Below, in pieces: positions 33,565 through 43,618 of a DNA stretch of 64,000 nt. Under the pieces are notes generated by a model. It was not told where the DNA came from. It ran no database searches and saw only the letters and a list, made by a program, of their open reading frames with translations. The stretch spans positions 454,244-518,243 of the forward strand of contig NQMI01000006.1 of the NCBI GenBank assembly GCA_002270565.1, given 5' to 3'. The translations under genes were made by a program, and so were the position numbers. Every line of letters begins with the position of its first letter. The first letter of the stretch is position 1. This DNA comes from Stenocarpella maydis. Taxonomy: Eukaryota > Ascomycota > Sordariomycetes > Diaporthales > Diaporthaceae.

Positions 33565-35288
33565 TTACTCAACTCTCTTGCCGGCTGAATCCTTTGCATA
33601 CGCCTTGTCGGCCCGGCTGGCATCTAGCTCAGCGTTGACGGCCTCGCCGACCTGATTTTTATCCAGCCCAGCCTCCTTAGCCTCCGCCTGCCTCTCCTGC
33701 CTCTCCTCCTTCTCGTCAATGTCATCGACGTCCCTGGGTGTCGCCAATCCACTCTCCTGGTTCGACTCGTTCTGCTCGCTCTCATCATCAATCAGCTCCT
33801 GCTGCTCGCGGAGGACCTCCAGCCGCAACTTGTTCGTAGCCGCCCCCTCGGCGGTATGAACCTCGAGCTCAATCTCGTGGTACAGCTCCTCGGGAATGGA
33901 CGATAGCACGCCGATGAGTGCGTCGATCTGGTTGGCCACGGCGTTGTCCCCGGTCTGGCCGTACATATAGGCGTTGCTTAGAACCAGAAGCGTCGAAGGG
34001 ACGCCCTCCTTGAGGCGGAGATCGAGCCAGGTCTGCAGATCCTCGCGCAACCGTGCGGGTGAGACGCCGTGCGACTTGATACCACGGCTGGCACAGGCCA
34101 TCTGCAGCTCGGCGACTGTCAGGCTCTGCACTCCCTCGTAGCTGATCGCGCGGTCGTCGCGCTTGATCTGTCGCATGCGGTGTCGGATCTGGTAACGGAG
34201 CATCATGTCCGTGCCGAACGTGTTCAGGTTCATGTACCGGCACATTGACACCAGCTGGGGCCGCGACAGGTTGTCCAGGGTGAGGTCGTCCTTGAAAGCC
34301 TTGCAGACCTTGATGACGTCCTCGGCAGTGGGCTTCTCGCCTGTAGCACGGACTTTTCGGAAGAAGTTGGCGAACTCCTCCTTCTGTGCAGTCGCGGCGG
34401 ACAAAGGAAGCCCGGTCTCCTTGATGGACTGTCGGAGGAAGTCACTAACATCCCTCCGTAACGCCCGCAGAGTTTGGGCCTTCTTGTCCTTGGACTTTTG
34501 GTTCTCGAACGTGCTGGGGAGGAGGTTGGGGAAGAGCTTCAGCGCGACTGGGAGCAGCAGCTCGGCAAATGGTATGATGACGAATGCTGAGAACGGGACC
34601 AGTCTCCCTAGGTCCTGGACTGTGCGCTGGAGTTGGCGGTGCTCCCTCCGGGTGAGCTCATAGCCCGCAGCCATCCTGACTGCGAGCTTGGTGCTGATCC
34701 TGACTTCAGTTGCCAGGAGCTTTGTGCCATCCCAGTAGTGCTGGAGCTCCTTCTTTATCTTTTGCCCGAGTGTGAGTTTCTTGTCCTTCTTTGCATCCCT
34801 CTTGGAGGCAGCAAATGCATCCTTCTTCTCAGCCAGGTCTGTCAGGCCGTCACTCTTGTCCGTGTCAGCTGCTGCCTTCTTATCCTCAACCTTCAGCCCT
34901 GCCTCGGTCGACGGCGTGGTCGCCTTGGAGTCAGGCGCCGTCTCCTTAGGTATGGGTTTCTTAGCCTCCTCGGCATTGAAGCCAGGCGGCGGTCCAGATG
35001 GGTGACTTCCGCGGTTGGTATCGGTGGTGACTGAGCGGATAGGGATGAGCAGCGCCACTGCGGAATTCTGTAGCTGGATGTTTCGAGCATTGCGACCGAG
35101 ATGGAGAGAAGTTGCTCGCAGTGTCGACCTTGATATTGCGCGACCTGCAGGTTGTAGTGGTGAGTCCTAGTCCATGTTGGTGCCCGGCCCCGGTACTATG
35201 TAGGATTGGAGAGGGGTCTAAGCTTACCACCACCAGCAAAAGGGTTTACAACAACGGCTCTGCGAGCCACACTTGCAGATGCGCTCAT
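33565..35288 (-). CDS. LETM1/Mdm38-type mitochondrial inner-membrane protein
   Basis: LETM1-family protein of the mitochondrial inner membrane, linked in yeast (Mdm38, Ylh47) to K+/H+ exchange and to contact with mitochondrial ribosomes. Two exons: 35288-35228 and 35144-33565 (donor GTAAGC, acceptor CTGCAG, phase 1), 546 residues. The small first exon encodes a basic, Ala/Ser-rich start (MSASASVARRAVV). The next residues are also Arg-rich (ISRSTLRATS), together a good mitochondrial targeting sequence. The single membrane helix is at about 204-226 (FSAFVIIPFAELLLPVALKLF), preceded by RREHRQLQRTVQDL, and the conserved LETM1 ribosome-binding-like region follows (about 240-450, with LSRPQLVSMCRYM). 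The C-terminus is acidic with coiled-coil character. Starting at the longer exon alone would remove the targeting peptide. Confidence 0.93.
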
Positions 35289-36440
35289 GTCGGAGGCGCA
35301 GTTTGGACAAAGATACGAGATATGGATGAGGTGTGGTAGGAGGCCAAACGTGGTCGAGATGTCGAGGAAGGGGAGTGAGTGTGTGAAGAGTCAGGTATGA
35401 ATGTAGAGCAGAATGCGGCATGTAAGATGGAAAGGGGGACAGAATCGTAACGCTGGCTTTGCAGGTTCCAGCTGCAGCTGGCATTGGATTGTTGAGTGAC
35501 CTCACGTGGGGCGGCTTGTCAGGTACAGGGACTCGTCCCGCGAGCCGTCATCATGTACCCAGGTAACTACTACATGTACATACACCGGATGGCGATATTT
35601 CATGGCAGGGGGTTTCCAGGCGCGCAGACCAGCCGTCGCCTCAGGAGAGAAGCCTTGGGGTCACCAAGGTGGGGTCCTAGATCGAATGCGCCCAGGCAGA
35701 GTAGAGTAGGCCCGTGAACCCAGAGCCTTTTGCCTGCTGTTGCCTGCTTTGTTTCTGGTGGTCAGTTCCAGAAGTGACATGTGAAACGGGCCCGCCACTT
35801 GTCACGAATTCCGGATCTGCCGAGGGTCCAAGCTTTTCGGGCACTTCCAGACCCTCGGGGCGGCCAAACCACCGCTACACTACACTACGGAGTACTGAGG
35901 CAGCACCGGAGGCCCACGAGGCCCTGGTACCTTCTCGCTTGTGCAGTCTGCAGTCAGTGCAATGCAGAGTGGGCAACCTGTCCGGCGACATCCGCTTTCA
36001 ACTTTGCTCCTTCGAAGAGGTGTCATCAGTCCGTCAGCCCGTCAGCCTCGAGAGAGATGAGCGGCAGTTAACGCCATCTGGTTGCTGGATAGTTTTCCAT
36101 CGTCTTGCAGAGCGGATCGGGACGGAATCCCATCTCTTGGATGCCCATGTGTAATTGTTCTCGGTTCACCTGGGCAGAGGCCTTCCTTGTCCCGTGCCTG
36201 TCTAGATAGTGGATAACTCTTCTGACATATGTACTGCACGACATGACTGATCTACACTACAGGGACACTATCCACACAAGGCACGGCCCAGTCAGCAGGT
36301 GGCAACCAACTCACCCGGACAGTTGGCCGACCCTCATGAGCAGCCTGGCAGCCTCACAGCGGAGCAAACCTAGTCACGGAAAAAGAGCAACAAAACATCC
36401 TACCGAACATCGCTGCTGGGTTTCGCCTCGACGGCAAATC
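35289..36440. other. intergenic, no gene seen
   Basis: Upstream of the LETM1 gene. No supportable gene or RNA. It ends at the broken metallophosphoesterase, whose real 5' end could extend into it. Confidence 0.4.
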
Positions 36441-37240
36441 ATATGTCAAGGCATCTTTGCAGGTTCTATCAGACCTCCACCTCGAGACGAACACATCATA
36501 CGACTTTGACATCAAACAGACAGCACCTAACATCGCCCTGCTTGGTGACATCGGCCTAGTTATTTGATGATGGACTCTTCGTATTCCTCGAAGCACTTCT
36601 CACCAAGTACTGGAACGTCTGCTTCCTTCTTGGTAACCACGAGCCCATTGGAACCAGCTGGGAAAGTGCAAAGTCCAGGGTTCATGCGTTCGCAGAAAAG
36701 ATAGAACATCTTAAGACGGAGATCCAGCACAGGCAGATTGTCTTCCTCGACAGGACGCGGTTCGACCTCACCAATAACCTCACAGTTCTGGGCTGTACTC
36801 TATTCTCTGAGATCGTTCCGGGACAAACCCCCGAAGTGGGCAACCGCGGGTGGAGCGTGGGTGAGCACATCGCAGCGCACAGGGGAGACCTGGAATAGCT
36901 CAACCAGCAGGTACGCGGGATCGAGGAAAGAGAGCCGCTCAGAAGCATCGCTGTCTTCACGCATCATAGTCCGACAGTAGACAGCAGAGCCGTGGATCCA
37001 CGGCATGCCGAAAGTCCAGTCTCGTCGGGTCTCTGCTCGGACCTGGCCGACGAGGCATGTTGCAAGAGCCAGGGCGTCGTCTTTTGGGGGTTTAGGCACA
37101 CACACTTCAACTGTGATTTTGTCCCGCATGATGGGAAGCACATAGCAGCGAACCAGAAAGGTTACATGCATGCCCCGGGCGGGCAGGGGGGGCAGTTCGG
37201 CCCAGGCAGAGTATTTAATATCGGGAAGGCTCGCAGCTCG
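36441..37240 (+). pseudogene. broken metallophosphoesterase (calcineurin-like)
   Basis: Remnant of a fungal calcineurin-like metallophosphoesterase. Metal-site motifs are still readable in order: VLSDLHLE (near 36455), GDIG (near 36545), FLLGNHEP (near 36635), THHSPT (near 36962) and GFRHTHFNCD (near 37087; the usual motif is GHTH, here with Phe-Arg before the HTH). The frame breaks near 36565, just after GDIGLV, where one base is gained or lost. A TAG stop at 36896-36898 stands where relatives have a Trp codon. That stop could come from a single G-to-A change, the direction produced by repeat-induced point mutation, but one site proves nothing. A splice event could explain the first break but not the internal stop. 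Confidence 0.75.
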
Positions 37241-38431
37241 GGAAATACTGAACGTAAAATAAACAAGTCAACATCATATGTGACATGGCTGATCACCGAG
37301 GACTTGGACAACACCAACACTAGTGGCTTCCGGGACAGCATCCCCAAGGCGCTGGGCCAATTCATGCGAAACCCAAAGGGAGGGTGGGCGAGACCCTTAT
37401 TAGTCCCGGCCGTCCGAGACCTGTCTAAACTACTTACCTAGGTACGCGCCGTCGGCGCCCAAGGCTTCAGCTGCAGGCCGGATCAATGGAGCATTGTCAA
37501 CGGTCTCAAGCGCGTTTCCTGCCCTTCAATCTGCAAGTATTGACATGAGCTGCGTTGTTGAAGACAGATCGCAGGCTTGACAGCGACATGGCAGCAACGA
37601 CAGAGCCATGGCGCCAGATACTGGGCAAAGAGTTGCCTGGGGGCAGCTGGCAGCCAGCTGGAACGTAGCGTAGCGGCTTCGGCCTCCTCAACAAATTGGC
37701 TTGGGCTTTTGCTGAGATTGGGGGGTCAAGGGGCTGACTTTACCGGAGCTGGAGAAGCCAGCCCCTCTGGGAACTCACCTAACTTGGATCCGCATATATT
37801 GCCCAGCATTGCAGATAGAGTAATACAAGTAAGTGATAATCACCGAAGCTACTCAAGTACTCGTACGCAGTCCGAACTCAAATGGCGCCACGGACCATGG
37901 CCCATCGAGCTTTCCCCGCGACTTTATACACTTGATCCATGGACACTGGTCGGTCGTCCGTCGACTTTTGGTGACGCAGATCCTCGACCACCAGATAATT
38001 GTCAACCACCCGCTCCCCCCCCGGTTCCCGAGTCCGTTTCCTACCCTTCCTCCCTCTTCCCCAGCAGTTCCCCTACATTGTGTCGCCTGCAACCTTGTCA
38101 TCATGGATATTTCTTGACTTGTTCCGCTCTGCCCTGTGGTTTCGTCACCTTGGTCCCGTTGGGATCGCCTGCCCTCGACCCCGCATCGTACGGGTTTCGG
38201 GAGACGTGCATCCTGAAGTCAACCGACTATCGCAACCTATCGCATTCATTCAGGTGTCGCACAGCAACTAGGCCCATCAGCCTTCCGGGGGCTGGCCTAG
38301 TCTGATAGAAGGCAAGCAATACAACGAACGCTGCACACACATACGCCCTCACTCACCTAGCCTATACATCGCCTCGCCCTCTTCTCAGTTCTCTCTCTCC
38401 CTCTGTCTCTTTTCAACACTCGTATCATAAC
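37241..38431. other. intergenic; ADK2 promoter and leader
   Basis: No gene supported. A 242-codon open frame (37577-38305) has proline-rich, non-protein-like composition and is taken as chance. The last 60 bases before the ADK2 ATG are a CT-rich tract, common in fungal core promoters. One copy of the recurrent palindrome lies at 37435-37444. Confidence 0.45.
37435..37444. other. palindrome TACCTAGGTA, copy 3
   Basis: Perfect copy about 200 bp downstream of the broken metallophosphoesterase. Confidence 0.6.
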
Positions 38432-39311
38432 ATGAGATTAAGGCGAGCGGCTCGCGTCATTCTGGTCGGCGCACCCGGCGTTGGAAAGGGCACCCAGTCA
38501 GAGAGGCTCCTACATCGCTTCCCCCAGCTACATTGCATCAGCTCCGGTGACCTATTGCGGAACAATGTGAAGAATAGGACCGCGCTCGGTCAGTATTTCA
38601 AAGTGCCTATATCGGCAACTCCCGTCGCAACCATGCCCATCACTGACTTGCTGACGCACCGCATTTGCAGGCATCCAAGTCGAGAGCACCCTGAAGGCCG
38701 GTGGGCTCGTCCCAGACAGCCTGATGCTGCGCCTGATCAACAATGAGCTGAGCAAGCGCGGATGGCTTGGTCAGCCCCAGGTCATGACCCTCAACTCCTC
38801 GCCAGTGGGGACCGAAGGCGAGACATACAGCAACGAGAATGAGATGGCCGCCTTCTTGTCTGCAGCGCCCAAGGCCTTCGCCGCGCGCCCCTCGGAAGAC
38901 CCGTCAGCTTCGTTCTTGCTGGACGGATTTCCACGCACCGCCTCACAGGCCGACCAGCTCGACGTAATGGTCCCCGTGAACCTCGCGCTCTCAATCAAGA
39001 CCCCCTTTGACGTGATCCTGGAGCGCATCTCTGGAAGGTGGGTGCACGAGCCCTCGGGGCGTGTGTACAACACGACGTTCAATGCGCCGAAAGTGGCCGG
39101 GCGGGACGACATCACGGGCGAACCACTGGTGAAGAGGGCCGATGATGACGAAGAGACGTACCGAACGCGGTTCCGCAAGTTCCAGGAGACGAGCGAGCCC
39201 CTGCTGGAGCACTATGCCCGCCAGGGAGTGCTGATGGAGATTGAGGGTATGAGCAGTGACGAAATCAGTCCGAAGCTCTTCAAGGTATTCGAAAAACGGT
39301 TTTGCGAGTAG
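38432..39311 (+). CDS. ADK2: adenylate kinase family, GTP:AMP phosphotransferase type
   Basis: Nucleoside monophosphate kinase of the mitochondrial matrix type (AK3/Adk2), which moves phosphate from GTP (or ATP) to AMP. Two exons: 38432-38588 and 38671-39311 (donor GTCAGT, acceptor TTGCAG, phase 1), 265 residues. The P-loop is [10 protein letters not shown] (residues 13-22), the AMP-binding part includes [10 protein letters not shown], and LLDGFPRT is the family signature. The LID begins [13 protein letters not shown] and has no Cys4 zinc site, as in AK3/Adk2. An insertion of roughly 40 residues (about 95-135, [13 protein letters not shown] to RPSEDPSA) before DGFPRT exceeds bacterial and animal enzymes. 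The very short basic N-terminus (MRLRRAAR) could double as a weak targeting signal. Confidence 0.9.
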
Positions 39312-41083
39312 GCCTGTCTGAATACGAGTCGACTGTACCAAGAAAGACGGGACGATAGGAAAACCCAAGTCAACTTGGGAAAAGGATGGCTGGAATCCCG
39401 GGGGTTCGTCTCAATCGCACGGCGTTATCGAGCAGCAGCAGCAGCAGCAGCAGCAGCAGGGCACGCGGCTGCATGTTTACTGTTCCGGGGACAAGATTTT
39501 TGTATTCTCCTTCATTTGCTGGTACGCAATGAAAGTCGAGAGGCATGTTAGTGGATTTCGATGTGCCGCGCTGGGAATATCGGAGCGGATGCAACTTTGT
39601 TTTGTTTTGACTTGCTTTGTGGAATGTCTCGGAGACGTTCAGATACCCAGTAGGGCCGTCACCTCAAATTCAACAGTATTGACCGTCTCTGTAGCCTCAG
39701 GAGGCGAGCTGCAGCGTACCCCCGGAGGCTTACCGCCGCCACTATGCAACCTGCCGTAGGAGGCGCGTGTCCGAGATGAATAAGCATGAATACGTGCAGT
39801 CTCTATTTTGGTGCCTTGCATGATATTTCCTGTTGGGTGGTTACAGACAGAAAGCGGAAGACACTCGAGACCTTGGCCCCTGTGTGAACACGCGCGGGCT
39901 TGAGCACATAGGCAGGTAACGACCAAGCAGCCGCCGTATTGCACGTCTACCAAGCTTCTTGCAACCCAGATAAGGTAATAAGGGACAGAAAGAGATCCTG
40001 TCACAGATCATAGAGCTTTCCGTGTGGCCCTAGCCCACGAGTCGGCGTCAGGTGTGCCCGCCAATAGGGGCCAGCCTAGTTAAATTGGTCCTGCATTACT
40101 GTCACGATCAACCATCCAAGTCGTGGTCATGGTAACAAGCAGTGGTAGCAGAGGAGGATTTAGTGGTTTCCGCGAAGATTTCATGGCAGGACGAGTCTTT
40201 TCCCAGCCTCCTTGCCTGCCTATACAGAGCCGCAAGACAAAGATGGTCTCGGCGAGGTTGGCCAATGTGTGAACCGTAAGCATCCACATGGGGATACGAG
40301 CGCAGTTGGGAAACATGAGACTCCTATTGTGGCTGCCCAATGGGCGTGGTGGGCTTCGTGGGCGTTGCTGGATGATGCTGGACACGAGACTGTGACCCAG
40401 ACAGGCGGGTCTTGCTCGGGCTGTGCCTTCCGCAACTAGTGTAGGCCTGAACCCTGCAGCGAGCCGCTGCAGGTGCCCTGGTCGCTGATCAGTCATGACA
40501 CGGAACCGCTTCCCCTCCTCCTTCGCACCCGCGCGCCTGCCAAGGACCCTGCCGTACAAGCGGAACGTCCTCACCCTTCCTCGGGACCTCCATCATCACT
40601 CCCACCTGCTGGGCTGTTGTGTTTGGTGCCTTGTTTTCTTTTGGTTCCCACAGGCCCTGAGATCATCTTCAGACGGCTACCTGGGCTAGGGATATATCCT
40701 TCACCGTCCATCATTACATTCATTGTCATCTGTCCGCCTGGTCGGACCAAGACAGCACGTCATCTGCCTGCCAACCGTCCTCATCCTGCGACGCAAAAAC
40801 CTTGGAAGCATCACCTCCTCTACGGAAAACATGGCACTCCTCTTGCCTTGAGACTTACAAGTCAAACATCCCCGGGATACCTATGCATGCATGGCCTGAG
40901 CGGCTCCTGTTCCAATCTCTTCTGTCCTAGGCTGGGCGTCGTCGGCTGGGCTATACTTTGTCTCAAGCCGACCTGCAGCTCGCTGAGCTGAGGACTAGAG
41001 TCAGAGCGGTGCCTCTCTGGTCATTATTACCCACCCACATACCGGGATTCCCAAATAACACAGCGCCCATCACCAGCACAGCC
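39312..41083. other. intergenic with a CAG-type repeat
   Basis: Holds the ADK2 3' flank, the trinucleotide repeat at 39431-39459 and the GH76 promoter. A 172-codon plus-strand frame at 40473-40991 looks non-coding. No gene seen. Confidence 0.45.
39431..39459 (+). repeat. (AGC)n trinucleotide repeat
   Basis: About nine to ten uninterrupted AGC units, 120 bp after the ADK2 stop codon and therefore probably in its 3' untranslated region. Confidence 0.85.
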
Positions 41084-43015
41084 ATGGCGACACTGCGGGC
41101 CGTCCTGGGAGGCGCTCTGTTCGGCGCCTTTGCTGTCCAGGCCACCTCTGAGACCTCAGCTCATTATCAAGCTACGCTGGACTTCGAGCACGATGGTTTC
41201 GAGAGTCATGGATCACCCAGTGCTGCATATCTGGACATACTCGACCCCATGCTCGAAGTCTTGAGCACAATGCAGGAAGAGTACTTTGCCCCATGGTTGG
41301 GAACATGGCCACAAGCAATCGACTGGACTGCCGCTGTCATGGGCACCCACGTCGCCGGTGCCCTAAGCTCTATATCCCGCGCCCTCGACCTCATCCCAGT
41401 CATGGGTCGGCCAGGCGATCGCAACAAAGAAAACCTCGTTACCCTCTTCTTCTCGCAGATCCTAGGCTATTATTTCGGGCAGGACCACTTCGCCATTAGG
41501 AACGAGGCGTACGACGACATCCTCTGGGTCGTCCTCGGCTGGCTCGAAACGATCCAGTTCATTGACCTTCACACCACGCTCAATTTCCACGACGTCGCCG
41601 TTGCTCCGGGTTTTTCAAAGTGGCATGGTAATATCTGGACACCGGCATTCTCCCACAGAGCAAGGATATTCTGGAATCTCGCCAAAGCTGGCTGGGACTG
41701 GGACTTGTGCGGCGGAGGCATGACTTGGAACCCCAGGCTGGAACCGTACAAAAATGCCATCACCAACGAGCTCTTCATATCGGCGTCGTCGTCAATGTAC
41801 CTTTACTTCCCTGGAGATTGGAATGACGCCCCTTTCTTCAACGGACTAAACACCTCCAGCCAGGAGCATTTCACCAGACCCCGGGGGAGTGATGTCTTTA
41901 GGCCTCACGATCCCATCTTTCTACAGTTTGCACAAGACGGCTATCAATGGCTTGAGGAATCCGGCATGATGAACACCCAAGGGTTGTACGTTGACGGGTT
42001 CCACATCTCCGGATGGAACGATCCCACGAGTAACAACAAAAAGTGTGATGTGCGCAATGAGCAAGTCTACACTTACAACCAGGGTGTAATCCTCACGGGT
42101 CAGATCAACCTATGGAAGATCACAGGCAACTCCTCATACGTCAAAGATGGCCACCGCCTGATCCGAAACGTCATCCGGGCAACGGGATGGGACCTACGAC
42201 GCCAGAGGCCGATCGATCATTCTCAAAGTGGCGGAAGCTACGCTGATGAAGAGCCACCGGAAGAAATCAAGCTTCCGCCGTGGCAGGGTCTCGGCCGCGC
42301 TGGTGTGATGGAAGAGGCATGCGACAGCAAGGGGGCTTGTTCCCAGGACGCCCAAACTTTTAAAGGCATCTTCTTCCACCATCTCGCGGCTTTCTGCACC
42401 TCCTCATTATCTCTGGACGACTTCCTCGCCTACAACAAATACATGCATGACCAGGTGCGGTCTCATTTGGGAGAATGCAGGTCGTACGCTCCTTGGCTGC
42501 GACACAACGTTCGTGCCATGGTAAGGACAAGGAACGATGCAGGGTTGGTTGGCATGTGGTGGACTGCAGGACATCTTGGCCTGAAGGACAAGATGCCGCC
42601 TCAGGATGACGTTGAAGATCCCAATGCGGTGGATTACAGAAATGAGGGTGTGCCTAACGATCCTATGTGGAAACGCACTCCGACAGGCCCAACGCCTCCG
42701 CAATCTCCTCGTACTCCAGTGGCCGAGCCTTACACAACTTATGAACGTGTCGCACTACATATTCTTGAGCAGAAATCAAGGCGCCCACAGGAAGATAGTG
42801 GAGACAATGTGGTGGACCAAGGGGCGAACAATAGCAAGGGAACGGACACACCTACGATCAGAGAAGATCTCAACGACCGCGGCCGTGGCCGGACCGTCGA
42901 AACCCAGGGTAGTGGATTGGCGTTATTGAGGGCCTTCTGGGAGATCTCTACACGGACTCAACCTAGCCGGGAGCGGGTGAATACTGGGGAAAGAATGGAT
43001 CCCGATGAATTATGA
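41084..43015 (+). CDS. glycoside hydrolase family 76, alpha-1,6-mannanase-like
   Basis: Secreted or wall-associated GH76 enzyme. Fungal members (the Dfg5/Dcw1 group and relatives) act on alpha-1,6-mannan or on glycosylphosphatidylinositol glycan cores in cell-wall assembly. One exon of 643 residues. The signal peptide is about 1-21 (MATLRAVLGGALFGAFAVQA). The catalytic-type Asp pair is in NEAYDDILWVVLGWL (Asp144-Asp145), and GGGMTWNP, WNDAPFF and QVYTYNQGVILTG match conserved family stretches. The catalytic domain ends near residue 515 (VGMWWTAGH). A tail of about 120 polar, Pro- and Thr-rich residues follows, without the hydrophobic C-terminus expected for a GPI anchor. Start: the ATG at 41084 opens the signal peptide. 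Confidence 0.88.
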   Translation: MATLRAVLGGALFGAFAVQATSETSAHYQATLDFEHDGFESHGSPSAAYLDILDPMLEVLSTMQEEYFAPWLGTWPQAIDWTAAVMGTHVAGALSSISRALDLIPVMGRPGDRNKENLVTLFFSQILGYYFGQDHFAIRNEAYDDILWVVLGWLETIQFIDLHTTLNFHDVAVAPGFSKWHGNIWTPAFSHRARIFWNLAKAGWDWDLCGGGMTWNPRLEPYKNAITNELFISASSSMYLYFPGDWNDAPFFNGLNTSSQEHFTRPRGSDVFRPHDPIFLQFAQDGYQWLEESGMMNTQGLYVDGFHISGWNDPTSNNKKCDVRNEQVYTYNQGVILTGQINLWKITGNSSYVKDGHRLIRNVIRATGWDLRRQRPIDHSQSGGSYADEEPPEEIKLPPWQGLGRAGVMEEACDSKGACSQDAQTFKGIFFHHLAAFCTSSLSLDDFLAYNKYMHDQVRSHLGECRSYAPWLRHNVRAMVRTRNDAGLVGMWWTAGHLGLKDKMPPQDDVEDPNAVDYRNEGVPNDPMWKRTPTGPTPPQSPRTPVAEPYTTYERVALHILEQKSRRPQEDSGDNVVDQGANNSKGTDTPTIREDLNDRGRGRTVETQGSGLALLRAFWEISTRTQPSRERVNTGERMDPDEL

Positions 43016-43618
43016 GGGTTGGCTGTGGGAGTGGGTTGGATTGCCTAAAACCTGGTCAATTCTGTATGCCTTGACCCTGCTCGAGTAGCTTTTATCTTAG
43101 AAGACCGAAATCCTTGCTTATCCGCCGACCCAGACATTGCCTTGCTGTTTCTGAGTGCTTTCAACTATACCACCGCCACCAATACATAGTTGGCGGCGAA
43201 TAGGCGGCCATTTCGGCATAGTGCAGTCAGCCGACACAATTTCCGCTGAATAATGAGAGCATATGGTGATAGCGAGTCTCACCTTGCTTCTCGTATACGT
43301 TCGTTCCTTGCCGGTATGTCGTTTGCGCCCGCATACTGAACTGATAAACCTCTTGTTTTCAACCAAAAAAAAAAAGAAGAAGAATTCGAATTTCGATGCA
43401 GACCTTGAACTCCTAGCTAGCCATGGTGCTATACCAGTCCTTGATCCAGAAAGGCGGCCTATCGTACCGCTGTGATCATTGCATCTCCAGGTACATGTTC
43501 ACGCCCTGTCGTGAAAGCTGTCATTTCAAGACCAAAATACGCCGGACATTTTTGCGCATCTGCGCCATGTTTCCACCCATCAGTCTGCGGTTCAAGCCAT
43601 CAGAGGATGCTCCATAGC
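43016..43618. other. convergent 3' flanks, no gene seen
   Basis: Between the GH76 gene and the KDEL-receptor-family gene. It includes a short A-run near 43365. Nothing else recognised. Confidence 0.4.

Noticed and set aside
37577..38305. 242-codon plus-strand open frame upstream of ADK2
   Set aside because: Composition is Pro/Ser-rich and irregular, with no domain or splice logic. It overlaps the likely ADK2 promoter and leader, so it is taken as chance.
40473..40991. 172-codon plus-strand open frame upstream of the GH76 gene
   Set aside because: No start context, mixed hydrophobic and proline-rich content without pattern; the next real signal peptide starts at 41084.
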